Below are positions 11,535-55,060 of a stretch of 64,000 bases of DNA, piece by piece. How positions within the stretch are numbered: the first letter of the stretch is position 1; every line of letters starts with the position of its first letter. The notes below the pieces were generated by a model. The model ran no database searches. It was not told the origin of the DNA and saw only the letters and a program-made list of their open reading frames with translations. Position numbers and translations under genes: made by a program. Source of the stretch: Sorex araneus (lineage: Eukaryota; Chordata; Mammalia; Eulipotyphla; Soricidae); assembly GCF_027595985.1 (NCBI RefSeq), contig NC_073305.1, positions 107,071,535 to 107,135,534 on the forward strand, given 5' to 3'.

Positions 11535-12340
11535 GTGTTGTGAGTTTTTAATATAATCCAAAAGATTAAGTAACCATCACCACCATTCCAGGACACTTTC
11601 ATCATCCCCTCAAAGAAACTCCATATAACTGTCATTCCCTAGTCTTTCTTCCCTCAACCCCTGACAACCATAATTGTACTTTTAGTTAAAGCAAATTTTC
11701 CCATGTTGTATTTCATATAGGAGTTATGTGTTTTCTGTGTATGCTGTCTTTCACTTACTGCGATGTTATCAAGGTAAATTCATGTGGTATCAGTACTTTA
11801 TTCCTTTCCATAAATGAATAATAAATATTATGTTGTGCAAATGTACTCTCTTATCTACTCATCAGTTAATGGACATCTGAATTATTTTCACATTTGGTTA
11901 TTAATGTTATGAACATCTCTGTACAAGTTTTTATATGAACATGTTTTCATTTCTCTACAGCATATACATGAAAATGGAACTGATGAGTGGGAGCTGGAAT
12001 GATAGTACAGAGGGTAGACACATACCTTTTACGCAACTGACCCGGGTTCAATTCCTGGCACCCCATATGGTCTCCTGAGCCTGCTAAGAGTGAGTCCTGA
12101 GTGCAGAGACAGGAGTAAGCTCTGAGCATCACCAGGTGATGCTCTCCAATACAAAAATAAAACAAAAGTGGAATTGGTGGGTTTTATGGTAAATTTAAAT
12201 TTTTGAGGTGCTTCCAGAAGACATTTCCCCACCCCACCCCCCAAGAGAATATACCAAATTATCATCCTACTTGTGGTGAATAAAGGTTCCAGTTTCTCCA
12301 TTTCCTCTCCAACACTTGCTATATCCCTACCCTTTATATT
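11535..12340 (-). mobile_element. Old L1 (minus), interrupted by a SINE
   Basis: The plus-strand wording CTCATCAGTTAATGGACATC, TACAAGTTTTTATATGAACA and GGTTCCAGTTTCTCCATTTC is typical of reversed mammalian L1 ORF2 ends. A SINE-A splits it at 11,990-12,167. Confidence 0.8.
11990..12167 (+). mobile_element. SINE-A inside the old L1
   Basis: GGAGCTGGAATGATAGTACA, the B-box ACCCGGGTTCAATTCC and the tail CATCACCAGGTGATGC are visible. Host L1 sequence resumes at GTGGAATTGGTGGG. Confidence 0.88.
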
Positions 12341-12349
12341 TGACTTTCC

Positions 12350-12560
12350 TAGTGGGGCTCAGAGGTCTAGAGGCAAACCTGTGATTCTTGGCTAATGTGA
12401 TACTTCTCAGCCCTGCACTTTTTGGGATACCCCAGACACCCTGGGCTAGAGGCCTCCAGGGCTGCACCCAGCAGTGCCCAGGGGACCACATGGTACCAGA
12501 AACTGTGTCCAGGTTGGAAGCATCAAGCCACATACCCAACTGCTGTACTATCTATCTCCC
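12350..12560 (-). mobile_element. SINE-A, older, antisense
   Basis: It contains reversed tail wording (GCAGTGCCCAGGGGACCACA) and a reversed head (CTGCTGTACTATCTATCTCC). Confidence 0.7.
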
Positions 12561-12564
12561 AGTC

Positions 12565-13200
12565 CATGTTCTATTTACCCCTTTTTATTTGATTATAGTT
12601 AGTAGGGTTACAATAGTGTTCAAGTTTCTGGTATTGATGTACATACAGTTGCTGCACACCCACTCTACCTAAGTGCCTGTGACCCTCCTCCATCCCTATC
12701 TCAACTTCCCTCTAACCTTCTTTCCCGCTCAGCCATCCCCCCATTATTTATGGATTAACAGTTATGGTGCAGACTGTTCCCTTCCTCAGCACCACCGTGT
12801 GCTTGAGCCCCTGCATCTATGTTCCCCCAACCTCCTAGATCTGAATTCCAGTACTCAAGGTTTATTATTCACATTAGCCAAAATTGCTTATTGTCCATAC
12901 CCTTGATTTGTTTCTCTTTATACCACAGGTGACTGAGATCATCTTCATTTGTCCTTCTGCCTCTGATTTATTTCACTAAGCATGGTGGCCTCCAGTTCCA
13001 TCCAAGTTGTACAAACTGAAACATTTTCCATTTTCTAGTAACTATTGCAGTGTGTGTAAAGTTATAACTTACTATGGTTTTCATTTGCATTTCTCTAATG
13101 AGTAATGATGTTGCACATACATTAATTTCCATCTTAGCTATGAACATGCATTTAGGTAAAAGTCTACCAAAATTCTTTGTGCGTTCAATTTATTTGCTGT
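12565..13200 (-). mobile_element. Old L1 3' end, antisense
   Basis: CATGGTGGCCTCCAGTTCCA, TTTCATTTGCATTTCTCTAA and related phrases match the reversed L1 3' end. It is diverged. Confidence 0.65.
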
Positions 13201-13204
13201 TAGG

Positions 13205-13300
13205 CAACACCTGCAGTATTTTGAGGGGCATACTAAAATGCAGATCGAATCCAGGGTACTTGCATGCAAAGTGTGCATCCCAGTCCTCTGAGATATTCTG
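13205..13300 (-). mobile_element. SINE-A fragment, antisense
   Basis: AGATCGAATCCAGGGTACTT and TTGCATGCAAAGTGTGCATC match the reversed SINE head. Confidence 0.55.
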
Positions 13301-13720
13301 ATCCAAACATTATTTTATTTTAGGAAGTTGTTTATTATTGAGTTTCAAGATTTCCTTTTACAATCTAATCCTAGACAGATAATCTAATTATTAATCTAAT
13401 CTTCAGACATATAATATACAACTATTTTATCTTATTCTGTGGCTTGCATCTTGAACTTCCAAGTTTTGATGTTCAGTTTTTGACTTTCTGTGCTTTTGGC
13501 AACATCTCTTAGAAGCTACATCCTAATTCAAAATTATGATATTTTCATGTAAATATCATTCTAAAACCTGGATTTCATCTTTTTCCAAGAGTGAGAGATA
13601 TATAAGGACAAAGTGAACTGGGCCTCTTTTTGGCACTAGAAAATTTAGCTTGATTTTTATAGAGCTTAGGAATACTATATTAATGCAATTTATAAATTTT
13701 CTCCAAATTAATTTATAAAG

Positions 13721-13766
13721 AGGGGCCTATGGTATAATGGATAAAGCATTTGACTATGGACCAGAA
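13721..13766 (+). pseudogene. 5' tRNA-half retropseudogene (tRNA-Arg-like)
   Basis: It contains TATGGTATAATGGATAAAGC and TTGACTATGGACCAGAA, which align with the acceptor, D-arm and anticodon-arm half of tRNA-Arg (TCG type, from memory). The copy stops just after the anticodon stem; the T-arm and 3' acceptor are missing. Near-identical 12-13-bp repeats flank it (TAATTTATAAAG at 13,709-13,720; TAATTTATAAAAG at 13,767-13,779). There is no poly(A) tail. It is not a functional tRNA. Confidence 0.75.
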
Positions 13767-13832
13767 TAATTTATAAAAGTGTCTATTATAGGAAATTATT
13801 AAATTGTCGTTATTATTATCTGCATCATTAAA

Positions 13833-14076
13833 GAGCTTGAGCGATAGCACAGAGGTAGGGCGTTCGCCTTTCACGCAGCTGACCCGTGTTTGATTCCTCC
13901 GGCCCTCTCGGAGAGCCCAGCAAGCTACCGAGAGTATCGCGCCTGCACGGCAGAGCCTGGCAAGCTACCCGTGGTGTATTGGATATGCCAAAAACTAACA
14001 ATTAGTCTCACAATGAGAGACGTTACTGGTGTCCGTTTAAACAAATCAACGAGCAATGGGATGACAGTGACAGTGA
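13833..14076 (+). mobile_element. SINE-B, complete, with TSD and no poly(A)
   Basis: The tRNA-like head (GAGCGATAGCACAGAGGTAG) is followed by the SINE-B body (CTCTCGGAGAGCCCAGCAAG) and ends GATGACAGTGACAGTGA. The exact TSD CATCATTAAA is at 13,823-13,832 and 14,077-14,086. Confidence 0.93.
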
Positions 14077-14086
14077 CATCATTAAA

Positions 14087-14800
14087 ATTATCTGACATTG
14101 ACTTCAACTCAATTTCTGGACAAATAGGGAAAAAATTTCAGAATTCATAATTAATCAAAAAACATTCAAAGAAGAGGCATACGAGCATATGTGATCATTA
14201 TAAATTGAGGTGCCCTTCTCACACACCTGCTAGGATTGGCAATCTGAAGGCAAAAGTGAAGTCCTCTAAAATTTCTGGACAAAAAAACAGCTGTATTTTG
14301 TAAATGTACTATATGTAAATGTAGATGTACACATCTATAAAATGTGGCATTTTATAGAAAAAATAACCCATATATAATTTTTTGCTTCTGTTTTTGATCA
14401 ATGGATCTTGAATTTAGTTTTAATCATCTTTTGATAGAAACTGAAAAAGAGATTTCAGGATAAACACTTGTCTCTCACAGCCCAAGGTCACTTTCCCTAA
14501 AATCCAAGGCAGTCTCCAGGAAGAATTTCAGGACCATACAGATTTTATGAGCAGTGCTTCTTTCAACCATGGAGCACCAACTGCCCCAGAGTCACTGTAG
14601 ATTCACAGGGCTATTTTGTTTGTCAGCAGTTTCACTTTCAAATGTAGTTAAATTGACAACTGGGCAATAATGTGGGTTCCCAAATGTCTATTTGTTTTCA
14701 GGCACTGGATCCATGAACTCTTTATGATCTGGTGAACCAATCTAGGTCACTTAGGTCATTTTGGTTGCTCTCTATTCTGGAGCATTCTTCAAAGATAAGC
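14087..14800. other. No feature recognised
   Basis: AT-rich DNA with no repeat family or exon that I can support. Confidence 0.45.
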
Positions 14801-14802
14801 CA

Positions 14803-15492
14803 CATTTTTTGTTTTGTTTTTGTACCACAGAGCTTACTCCTGGATCTGTGCTCCTGGTAAGGTTCAGGGGACCCTATGAAGTGCTGGGCAGAGAGTCTCT
14901 TGCCCGCACGCCTGGCTGTCTTCCCCGGGGCCCCTCGGAGGGGATGGGCTCCTGCTTCCCTCCCCGCCCCGAGCAGAGCTCCCGGCGGCTGAAGACCACC
15001 AGAACCTAGCTACAGCCATGCTGGAGGCCCCTCTCCATACGTTCAAACAGGCCTCATGCATGAAGGTACCAGCAGAGGAACCCAGGAGTGTGTAATCCCA
15101 TCAACGGCCAACATTCAGAGAGACTTAAAAGCAAGCTCTCAGAAGCTTTAGCCTTTATATCTTTAGCCTACTTCTCCCTCTGGGAGAAACTGGCAATCTT
15201 CTGAGAGTTTCCTGCCCACATGGGACAGCCTTGCAAGCTTCCCATGGTGTATTCATATGCAAAATCCAGTAACAAACTGGATCTCATTCCCCTGACCCTG
15301 AAGAGCCCCCAGTGCAACATCGTTAGGAGGGCCGAGTCGAGATGGACTTCTAAGATCTCAGGGAAAGGACGAAATTTCTTGAACCCGCCCAAGAAATAGG
15401 TGATTAACTGGATTTCGTAATGAAGTGCTGGGAATCAAACCAGTGTTGGCTGCTTGCAAGGCAAGTACCTTACCTGCTGTACTCTCTCCAAA
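14803..15492 (-). mobile_element. SINE-A, antisense, split by an LF element
   Basis: The tail half is at 14,803-14,888 (CTTACTCCTGGATCTGTGCT) and the head half at 15,420-15,492 (TACCTTACCTGCTGTACTC). The halves are separated by the LF insertion and share its TSD. Confidence 0.88.
14889..15419 (+). mobile_element. LF retroposon (531 bp), inserted in a SINE, with TSD
   Basis: The exact TSD ATGAAGTGCTGGG is at 14,876-14,888 and 15,420-15,432. The body shares GCCATGCTGGAGGCCCCTCT, GCCTCATGCATGAAGG, CTCATTCCCCTGACCCTGAA and TGGTGTATTCATATGC with 17.1-17.5 kb, 18.0-18.3 kb and 42.0-42.6 kb. It has no poly(A) tail and no open frame of note. Confidence 0.88.
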
Positions 15493-15589
15493 TCCAAGCC
15501 ATAAAATTTTCTTTTAACATTCTTTGTGTGATTGAAGTAAATGTAATGGCATCAATGATCATCATAAAATCATAAATAATGTTTAAAAC

Positions 15590-16290
15590 ATATGTACTCC
15601 CTATAGTAGAAATGATATATGCACTTGTATTTTTATTGCAGCACTATTTACAAAAGCTAGAATCTGGAAAAAACCTGAGTGTCTGAGAACAGACAACTGT
15701 TTAAAGAAACTTTGGTATACTATACTACGTAGCTATTAGAAAAAAATGAAGTCATGAAATTTTCATAAGTGGATCAACATGGAGAGTATCATGCTAAGTG
15801 AAATGAGTCAGAAAGTGAGGGATGGACATAAAAGGACTGCACTCATTTGTGAAATATAAAGTAACACAATAGGAGACTAACACCTAAGGACAGTTAGAAT
15901 AAGGGTCAGGAGTACTGCCCCATGGCTTGATAGCTGATCTCATATGTTGGGGGAAAAGGTAGCTGGGATGAAGAGAGAAGCACTAAACAAATGATGGTTC
16001 GAGGGATCCCCTGGCATAGTAAATGCATGTTGAAAGCAGACTATGGACCAAACATGCTGCTTCTTGTTACCTGTACTGCAAACCATAATACCCAAAAGGA
16101 CAGAGAGAGTAAGAGGGATTGTTCCTGCCACAGAGGCAGGAGGTGGGAAGGGGTGGGGGCGGAGGAAGGAATACTGGGAACATTGTGGGTGGAGACTGGT
16201 GGAGGGATGGTTACTTGAATATTGTTTGACTGAAACGCAATCATGAAAGTTTGTGAGTCTGTAAATGTTTCACCAAACATGATAATCTTT
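15590..16290 (+). mobile_element. L1 3' end (ORF2 tail and 3' UTR)
   Basis: GCAGCACTATTTACAAAAGC, TAAAGAAACTTTGGTATAC and a G-rich 3' UTR are seen. The ORF2 relic has frameshifts and stops. Confidence 0.88.
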
Positions 16291-16515
16291 CAGTATCTGC
16301 ATTGCAAACCATAATGCCCCAAAGTAGAGAGAGAGGATGGGGAATATTATCTTCTATGGAGGCAGTGGGAGGGTGGGAAAGGTGGGAGTATACTGGGGAT
16401 ATTGGTGGTGGGGAATGTGCACTGGTGGAGGGATGGGTGTTTGAACATTGTGTGGTTTGAACTCAGACATGAAAGCTTGTAACTATATCTCACGGTGAAT
16501 CAATAAATTAAAAAA
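16291..16515 (+). mobile_element. Second L1 3' UTR, in tandem with the previous
   Basis: It repeats the 3' UTR landmarks (GCAAACCATAATGCC, GCACTGGTGGAGGGATGGGT, ending ATCTCACGGTGAATCAATAA) directly after the first 3' end. It may be a second insertion or a duplication. Confidence 0.8.
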
Positions 16516-16647
16516 TAATAAAATAATAAAAAATATACAAAAACAGCAAAACAAAAAACAGGCACTCCCTCTTAGAAAAAAATTCACAGAAAAAATTTAA
16601 ATGATTATCAAACATAGAAAAAGCTTATTTTTAATTTTACTAACAAT

Positions 16648-16900
16648 GTAGCACTGTAGCACTGTCATCCAGTTTTTCACAGATTTGCTCGAGCGGGCAC
16701 CAGTAATATTTCTGGTTACTGTTGTTGTTACTGTTTTGGGGATATCGAATACACCACGGGTAGCTTGCCAGGCTCTGCCTTGCGGGCGGGATACTCTTGG
16801 TAACTTGCCGAGCTCTCCGAGAAAGGGACGGAGGAATCGAAGCTGGGTTGGCCGCATGCAAGTCAAATGCCCTACCCGCTATGCTATCGCTCCAGTCCAG
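16648..16900 (-). mobile_element. SINE-B, antisense
   Basis: The reversed tail GTAGCACTGTAGCACTGTCA is followed by the body (GGTAGCTTGCCAGGCTCTGC) and the reversed A-box (CTATGCTATCGCTCCAGTCC). Confidence 0.93.
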
Positions 16901-16910
16901 GTTGCTATAT

Positions 16911-16974
16911 TAATAATTATTAATAAATAAAATCAACTATACTAATAATTATTAATAAATAAAATCAACCATAC
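16911..16974. repeat. Tandem duplication of a 32-bp AT-rich unit
   Basis: Two copies (16,911-16,942 and 16,943-16,974) differ at one base (CAACTATAC and CAACCATAC). Confidence 0.9.
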
Positions 16975-17055
16975 TAATTGACAATATTGATTATATTATT
17001 ATCCTGTATTAAGTAGTTAGGTTAAGGCTTTTGTTTACATGATGTTTTCAGTATT

Positions 17056-17100
17056 TATTGTGTACTGGGGCCCCTGGTACTGGGGCTCTGGTACACAATA
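17056..17100. repeat. Short inverted repeat
   Basis: TATTGTGTACTGGGGCCCC pairs with GGGGCTCTGGTACACAATA with about two mismatches. It sits at the 5' edge of the LF-like sequence. Confidence 0.8.
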
Positions 17101-17556
17101 GATACTAGCTAGGCAGTAGCTAGGCCGTCACACCCAGAAACTGCCCCTAGCACCATGTAATCCCACCAATGGCCAACATCCAGAGACTATAAAACCAAGC
17201 TCCCGGAAGAGAGCGACACAGAGTCTCTTGCCCCTGAGCCTGACTGTCTTCACCAGGGCCCCTCAAAGGGGGTGGGTTGAGTTTCCCTTCTCGCCCCAAG
17301 AAGAGTTCCCACAGCCGAAGACCTCCGGAACACAGCCATGCTCAAGGCCCCTCTCTACACGTTTGGACGAGCCTCATGCATGAAGGAACTGGCAGAGAAA
17401 CCCAGGTGTGTGGGATCCGGGGCTGAGATCTCCAAGCCTGCTGGGATAGGGACTTGGCCTCTTCTGCCCATATCCCCCATTTTCCAGTAGCTAGGTGGTC
17501 ACACCCAGAAACTGCCCCTGGTGCCATGTAATCCCACCAACGGCCAACACCTGTAT
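17101..17556 (+). mobile_element. LF retroposon, 5' region (part duplicated)
   Basis: GTCACACCCAGAAACTGCCCC occurs twice (near 17,128 and 17,500) around a body with AGCCATGCTCAAGGCCCCTC and GCCTCATGCATGAAGG. TATAAAACCAAGCTCCCGG lies at about 17,188-17,206. The copy lacks the CAGTGA-type 3' end. Confidence 0.8.
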
Positions 17557-17649
17557 TTTTTTTAACTATGCATGTCAATATTTTTATTTGTTTGTCCCAT
17601 GTATTTTCCTTCTGTATACATGTTTATAAAATGGACACTTGAGATAGTG

Positions 17650-17650
<1 letters not shown>

Positions 17651-17684
<34 letters not shown>

Positions 17685-17686
17685 TA
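17651..17686. repeat. (TA)n microsatellite
   Basis: TA dinucleotides, with one C near the end. Confidence 0.97.
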
Positions 17687-17689
17687 CTT

Positions 17690-17955
17690 TTTAATTTCAA
17701 CAACATTAGCTTACATGACTGTTTTTGAGGTACAGTTTGATGTGTCTTCAAAGTATGTTTTATCACAGCCACTACCAAAATACCCTCTGTCACAGTCCAC
17801 TGGGCCCTTCTCCCTCTAATTACTGCAACTCTGATTCCATGGATTTGTCTCATTTAGGTTGGTCTGTTCCCTTGCTTTGTTTCTTTATATCCCACATATG
17901 AGTGAGATCATCCAGTATTTGTCTTCCTCCTTCTGACTTATTTCACTTAGTATGG
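17690..17955 (-). mobile_element. Old L1 3' end, antisense
   Basis: TCCCACATATGAGTGAGATC and CTTCTGACTTATTTCACTTA are reversed L1 wording. Confidence 0.75.
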
Positions 17956-17956
17956 C

Positions 17957-18262
17957 CCCCAGAGACTATAAAACTAAGCTCCCGGAAGTGTGTGGCCACT
18001 TTGCGGCCACATGACATTTTATAGCCTAGTTCTCCCTCCTCGTGAACCTGGCAAGCTACTAAGAATTTCCTGCCTGCATGGGAGAGCCTGGCAAATTCCC
18101 CATGGCGTATTCATATGCCAAAACCAGTAACTCATTCCCCTGACCCTGGAAGAGCCTCCAATGCGGCACCATTGGGAAGGACAAGAGAGGCTTCTAAAAT
18201 CTCAAGGCTAGGATGAATGGAGACATTACTGAGATCACGTGAGAAAATCAACGATCAATGGA

Positions 18263-18313
<51 letters not shown>
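17957..18313 (+). mobile_element. LF retroposon, 3' region ending in (GAT)n
   Basis: AGAGACTATAAAACTAAGCTC, GGCCACTTTGCGGCCAC, CATTCCCCTGACCCTGGAAG and CAACGATCAATGGAATGATG lead straight into about 17 GAT units (18,263-18,313). The terminal repeat replaces the ACAGTG unit of other copies. Confidence 0.88.
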
Positions 18314-18740
18314 ATCCTACCAAATAAAGGTGGAGCAGAGGCACAGTGAACACTGTAGAGAGTGAACTAGGAACTCAGGAATTCCTATGGGGAGAGAACT
18401 CAGAGAATGAGTGCTCTTGCACTGGTGTCTGAATTGTACTTAAATCCTACATAGTACCACGAACTTAAAAGAAGAAAAATTGTATATAGAAAGAGTAAGA
18501 ATTCATATTAAAAATGGCTTTCCCTAAGTGTTGATGAAAAAAAAGGTTTATACACACCAACTAGGCCTTTTGGGGTATCTCGAATGTATGTTTTTCCTTC
18601 ATAATGCTTCTGATCCCACAAAGAATCAAATTAAAAGCAGCTTCCTTTCAGTTATATCTCCAATGTAACAATGTAATATATGTATATTGTATAATAACAA
18701 TATATAGTGTATACTAACAATGTATACTAACAATGTAATA
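18314..18740. other. No feature recognised
   Basis: AT-rich DNA; only short AT repeats at 18,665-18,745. Confidence 0.45.
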
Positions 18741-18744
18741 CACT

Positions 18745-19090
18745 TAAAATTAAAATATTGAGATATTAAGTGCTGGAAAAGGTCAGAAGAGATTGCTATT
18801 TACATACTGTTGAAAGAAGTGGTTAGGTATATCTTTCGGCAATTGTTAAAATGTCAAATGTGCATTCCCTTGAGACAAATACTCCACTTCTAGAAAATTA
18901 GTGAAAAAAATGTTTAAATAGGGAAAGTTTTGTGTATAGAAGTGTTTATTGCAGTATCATTGGTAGCATTGCAGTATTAGAAATAGTCTCTGCTTCCAAT
19001 TAGAGTATATTGATTAAATTAAAAAAGTAAAATATATAGTATGACTCTTTCCTTTAAAAAATCATGTATGTGTATACACAATAGCCATGA
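18745..19090 (+). mobile_element. Old L1 (plus)
   Basis: AAATACTCCACTTCTAGAAA and GTGTTTATTGCAGTATCATT resemble the mammalian L1M ORF2 tail. It is strongly diverged. Confidence 0.6.
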
Positions 19091-19163
19091 AAATTAGTCA
19101 ACAGTGATTGCCTTTGGGACACAGGAAAGTAGTAAAGGAGAATAGGGTAAAAAATAACTTTGA

Positions 19164-19290
19164 CTATTTGCTTGTTTGGGGGTTCTCAGGAGCTACTTCT
19201 GGCTCTCTGCACCTAGAGCACTCCTAGCGAGGAACCATGTGGTGCCAAGGATTAAAAGCATGTCTTCTGCATGCAAAGCGTGAGTTCCAG
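19164..19290 (-). mobile_element. SINE-A, antisense, old
   Basis: The SINE tail and head order is reversed (TCTCAGGAGCTACTTCTGGC to GCATGCAAAGCGTGAGTTCC). Confidence 0.7.
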
Positions 19291-19299
19291 CCCTTTGTC

Positions 19300-19468
19300 T
19301 GGTGGGGAAGAGGTTGGGCCACACCAGGCAGTGCTCAGGGTTTTCTCTTGGATGTGCTCAGGGACCATTCCTGGCAGTTCTGGGAACCACATGTAATACT
19401 GGGTTTGAATCTGGGTTGGTCACGTGCAAGGCAAGTGCTTTAATCCGTATACTCTCTATCTAGCTCAA
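19300..19468 (-). mobile_element. SINE-A, antisense
   Basis: GGCCACACCAGGCAGTGCTC to GTATACTCTCTATCTAGCTC. It sits in tandem with the previous SINE, just past the HMGN3 gene end. Confidence 0.8.
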
Positions 19469-19549
19469 CAGAAAATTCTTTACTTGCTCTGAAACAGTAA
19501 GATCAAACAGTCTAAATTTAGTAAAGACACTACTAGGAGGCAGACACTC

Positions 19550-19986
19550 TGCAGGCGAGAAAAACCTTTTATTTTAAACCATAGTCAGCAGGTGACCACA
19601 ACTATCCATGTTTCATTAAAATCACATAAAACCCATGTACAAAAACACCAAGGAATTATTGCTCTAGAAAAACAGTGGAAAATTCATGTATGCACAATAA
19701 AAACACCACAGTATACACAGGACTAAATTTTTAAAGCAAGTGCATGGAATGCTGAGTCAATTTTACACACAGCTTCCAATATTAAATTGGTACTTATTTC
19801 ACTTAAACATGATGAAAACTCCAAAATGCATGGCTATCAGAAGGTAAAATGTCCATCCTTATATATTTTTGAATGCTAACCAGCAGAGTCCTAAAAAAAT
19901 TAGCATTTACAAAATACTTGGTAAAAATAGCTTTTAAAAGTTGTCCCAAGAGGTACATAAAATCAACCCCATTATTTCATGGCAAT
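19550..19986 (-). other. HMGN3: HMGN3 3' UTR
   Basis: This AT-rich stretch lies between the HMGN3 stop and the polyadenylation signal and contains no recognisable repeat. Two SINEs begin just beyond it (19,164-19,470), so retroposons directly border the gene end. The exact cleavage site is estimated, not seen. Confidence 0.8.
19568..19573 (-). terminator. HMGN3: HMGN3 polyadenylation signal AATAAA
   Basis: The minus strand reads TTTAAAATAAAAGG. It is the canonical hexamer nearest the end of the putative 3' UTR, and a GT-containing stretch (AGAGTGTCTGCC) follows about 20-30 nt downstream. Cleavage is therefore expected near 19,540-19,556. Confidence 0.75.
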
Positions 19987-53725
<33,739 letters not shown>

Positions 53726-53739
53726 AATGATTACGGTCG

Positions 53740-54010
53740 TTGTCAAATAAAAAAAAATAGTAAAGCCACGAGCCGGACGTGCTGGCCCCACCGCGGGCTG
53801 CGCCGCCGCCGCTGCAGCTGCACGGGCGCTGGGCTCGGCCTCTCGGACCTGCGCCTCCGCGGCTCCCTCCAGGGCTCTCTTCTCGCTCCCCTCAAGTTCC
53901 ACCAATGAGCGAGCCCAGTCGCTGGCCGCGAGGCCCCATTGGCTGCGACAACGCTGTAAATTCCACGAGGGCACGCCCACCTCCCGCGCCGGGACGCACT
54001 GTTGTAGTTT
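53740..54010 (-). promoter_or_regulatory. HMGN3: HMGN3 promoter region with CCAAT and GC/GT boxes
   Basis: GC- and CpG-rich DNA directly upstream of the start codon. On the minus strand there is a CCAAT box inside AGCCAATGGGG (53,938-53,942), an inverted CCAAT (53,902-53,906), and a GTGGGCGTGC Sp/KLF-type box at 53,971-53,980. There is no convincing TATA box at the expected place. Inverted CCAAT and GC boxes fit a housekeeping-type, dispersed-start CpG-island promoter. The start site is not defined by sequence alone. Confidence 0.75.
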
Positions 54011-54820
54011 CCACTTGGGCGAAAGAAAAGAAAAGAAAAATCTGCCTGGCGACTGAGCATGCCCAGTTCAACTATGAACCCCCACCCCCACCCCAAACTC
54101 CCAATCACTGGGTCCTAGAGTTGTATTGTTTTGCTACTCCCTCTTTGGATTTTATCAGTGGGAACAGCTTTCTCCGGGAGGAAACGGAGGAGGGATGGAC
54201 ATGTTAATTTTATGATACAGGCAGCGGGCACTACGTTTCCCACCCATAACGGTTTGTTATGAATATTATGTGATGGAAAGAGTAGGAAGGCATTCATTCT
54301 GTTCTGGAAGAGTCTGGCAATCTCGAAGGGTTTCGATTCCCCTTCTGTCTAGTGATTATAATTCCTAAAATTGTTTAGCTATTCATTTCCTAAAATGTAT
54401 GAATACGCATCACTGATTCTACAACATAAAACCAGGGTCGGAGGTGAATATATATTGCGATAGTTTTTTTAAAAAAGTCAATTCAGATTATTATATATTT
54501 TAAATATTTAATTGATGTCCGTTATGCATTATTTCTCAAAAATATTGCAAGGCATTGAAAAGGACATTGTTGAACTGCTGTCAAATTAATTTTATTAGGT
54601 AGTTTTATTTTGAACCCTAATCTAGTGAAATAACTCAAAAGAAGACAAGTACAGACCTGATAAATATGACACATATATCTGGAAAAGTCTTTAATAAATC
54701 AAAACCAATGCTTAAAAGAATGATACGTTGTGTTTAATGCCGTTTGCAAAGTTGGTTTAAGATTGGAAATAAATAAGTGAAATTAAACATATTAATAAGA
54801 TAAAGGAGAGATGAGTATGA
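54011..54820. other. Upstream flank of HMGN3, no feature recognised
   Basis: A short GAAAA-rich stretch and GAGCATGCCCAG (54,054-54,065, weakly like an NRF1 site) lie near the promoter. Beyond about 54,300 it is plain AT-rich DNA. Confidence 0.45.
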
Positions 54821-55060
54821 TCATTTTAGCAGATAGAAGAAAAGTTATAGTGAGTGGGTAAGCAAGATGTAAATACTTATAATGTATTATTACTCAGCTA
54901 TAAAAAGGAACAAAGAATTCTACACAAATGAATATCAAAACCAAAATGCTGCATGAAAGAAGTAAAATATAAAAGACCATATTGGTGACTATACTTTACT
55001 GCAAAATTAGGCAACCATAATCATATTGGAAGACAGAAGCTCACATCATAAGAAAATGTA
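54820..55060 (+). mobile_element. Old L1 fragment
   Basis: TTATTACTCAGCTATAAAAAGG and related L1 ORF2-tail wording. Confidence 0.6.

Noticed and set aside
17188..17206. TATAAAA box of a host promoter
   Set aside because: The motif is part of the LF repeat and recurs in other copies; there is no gene downstream.
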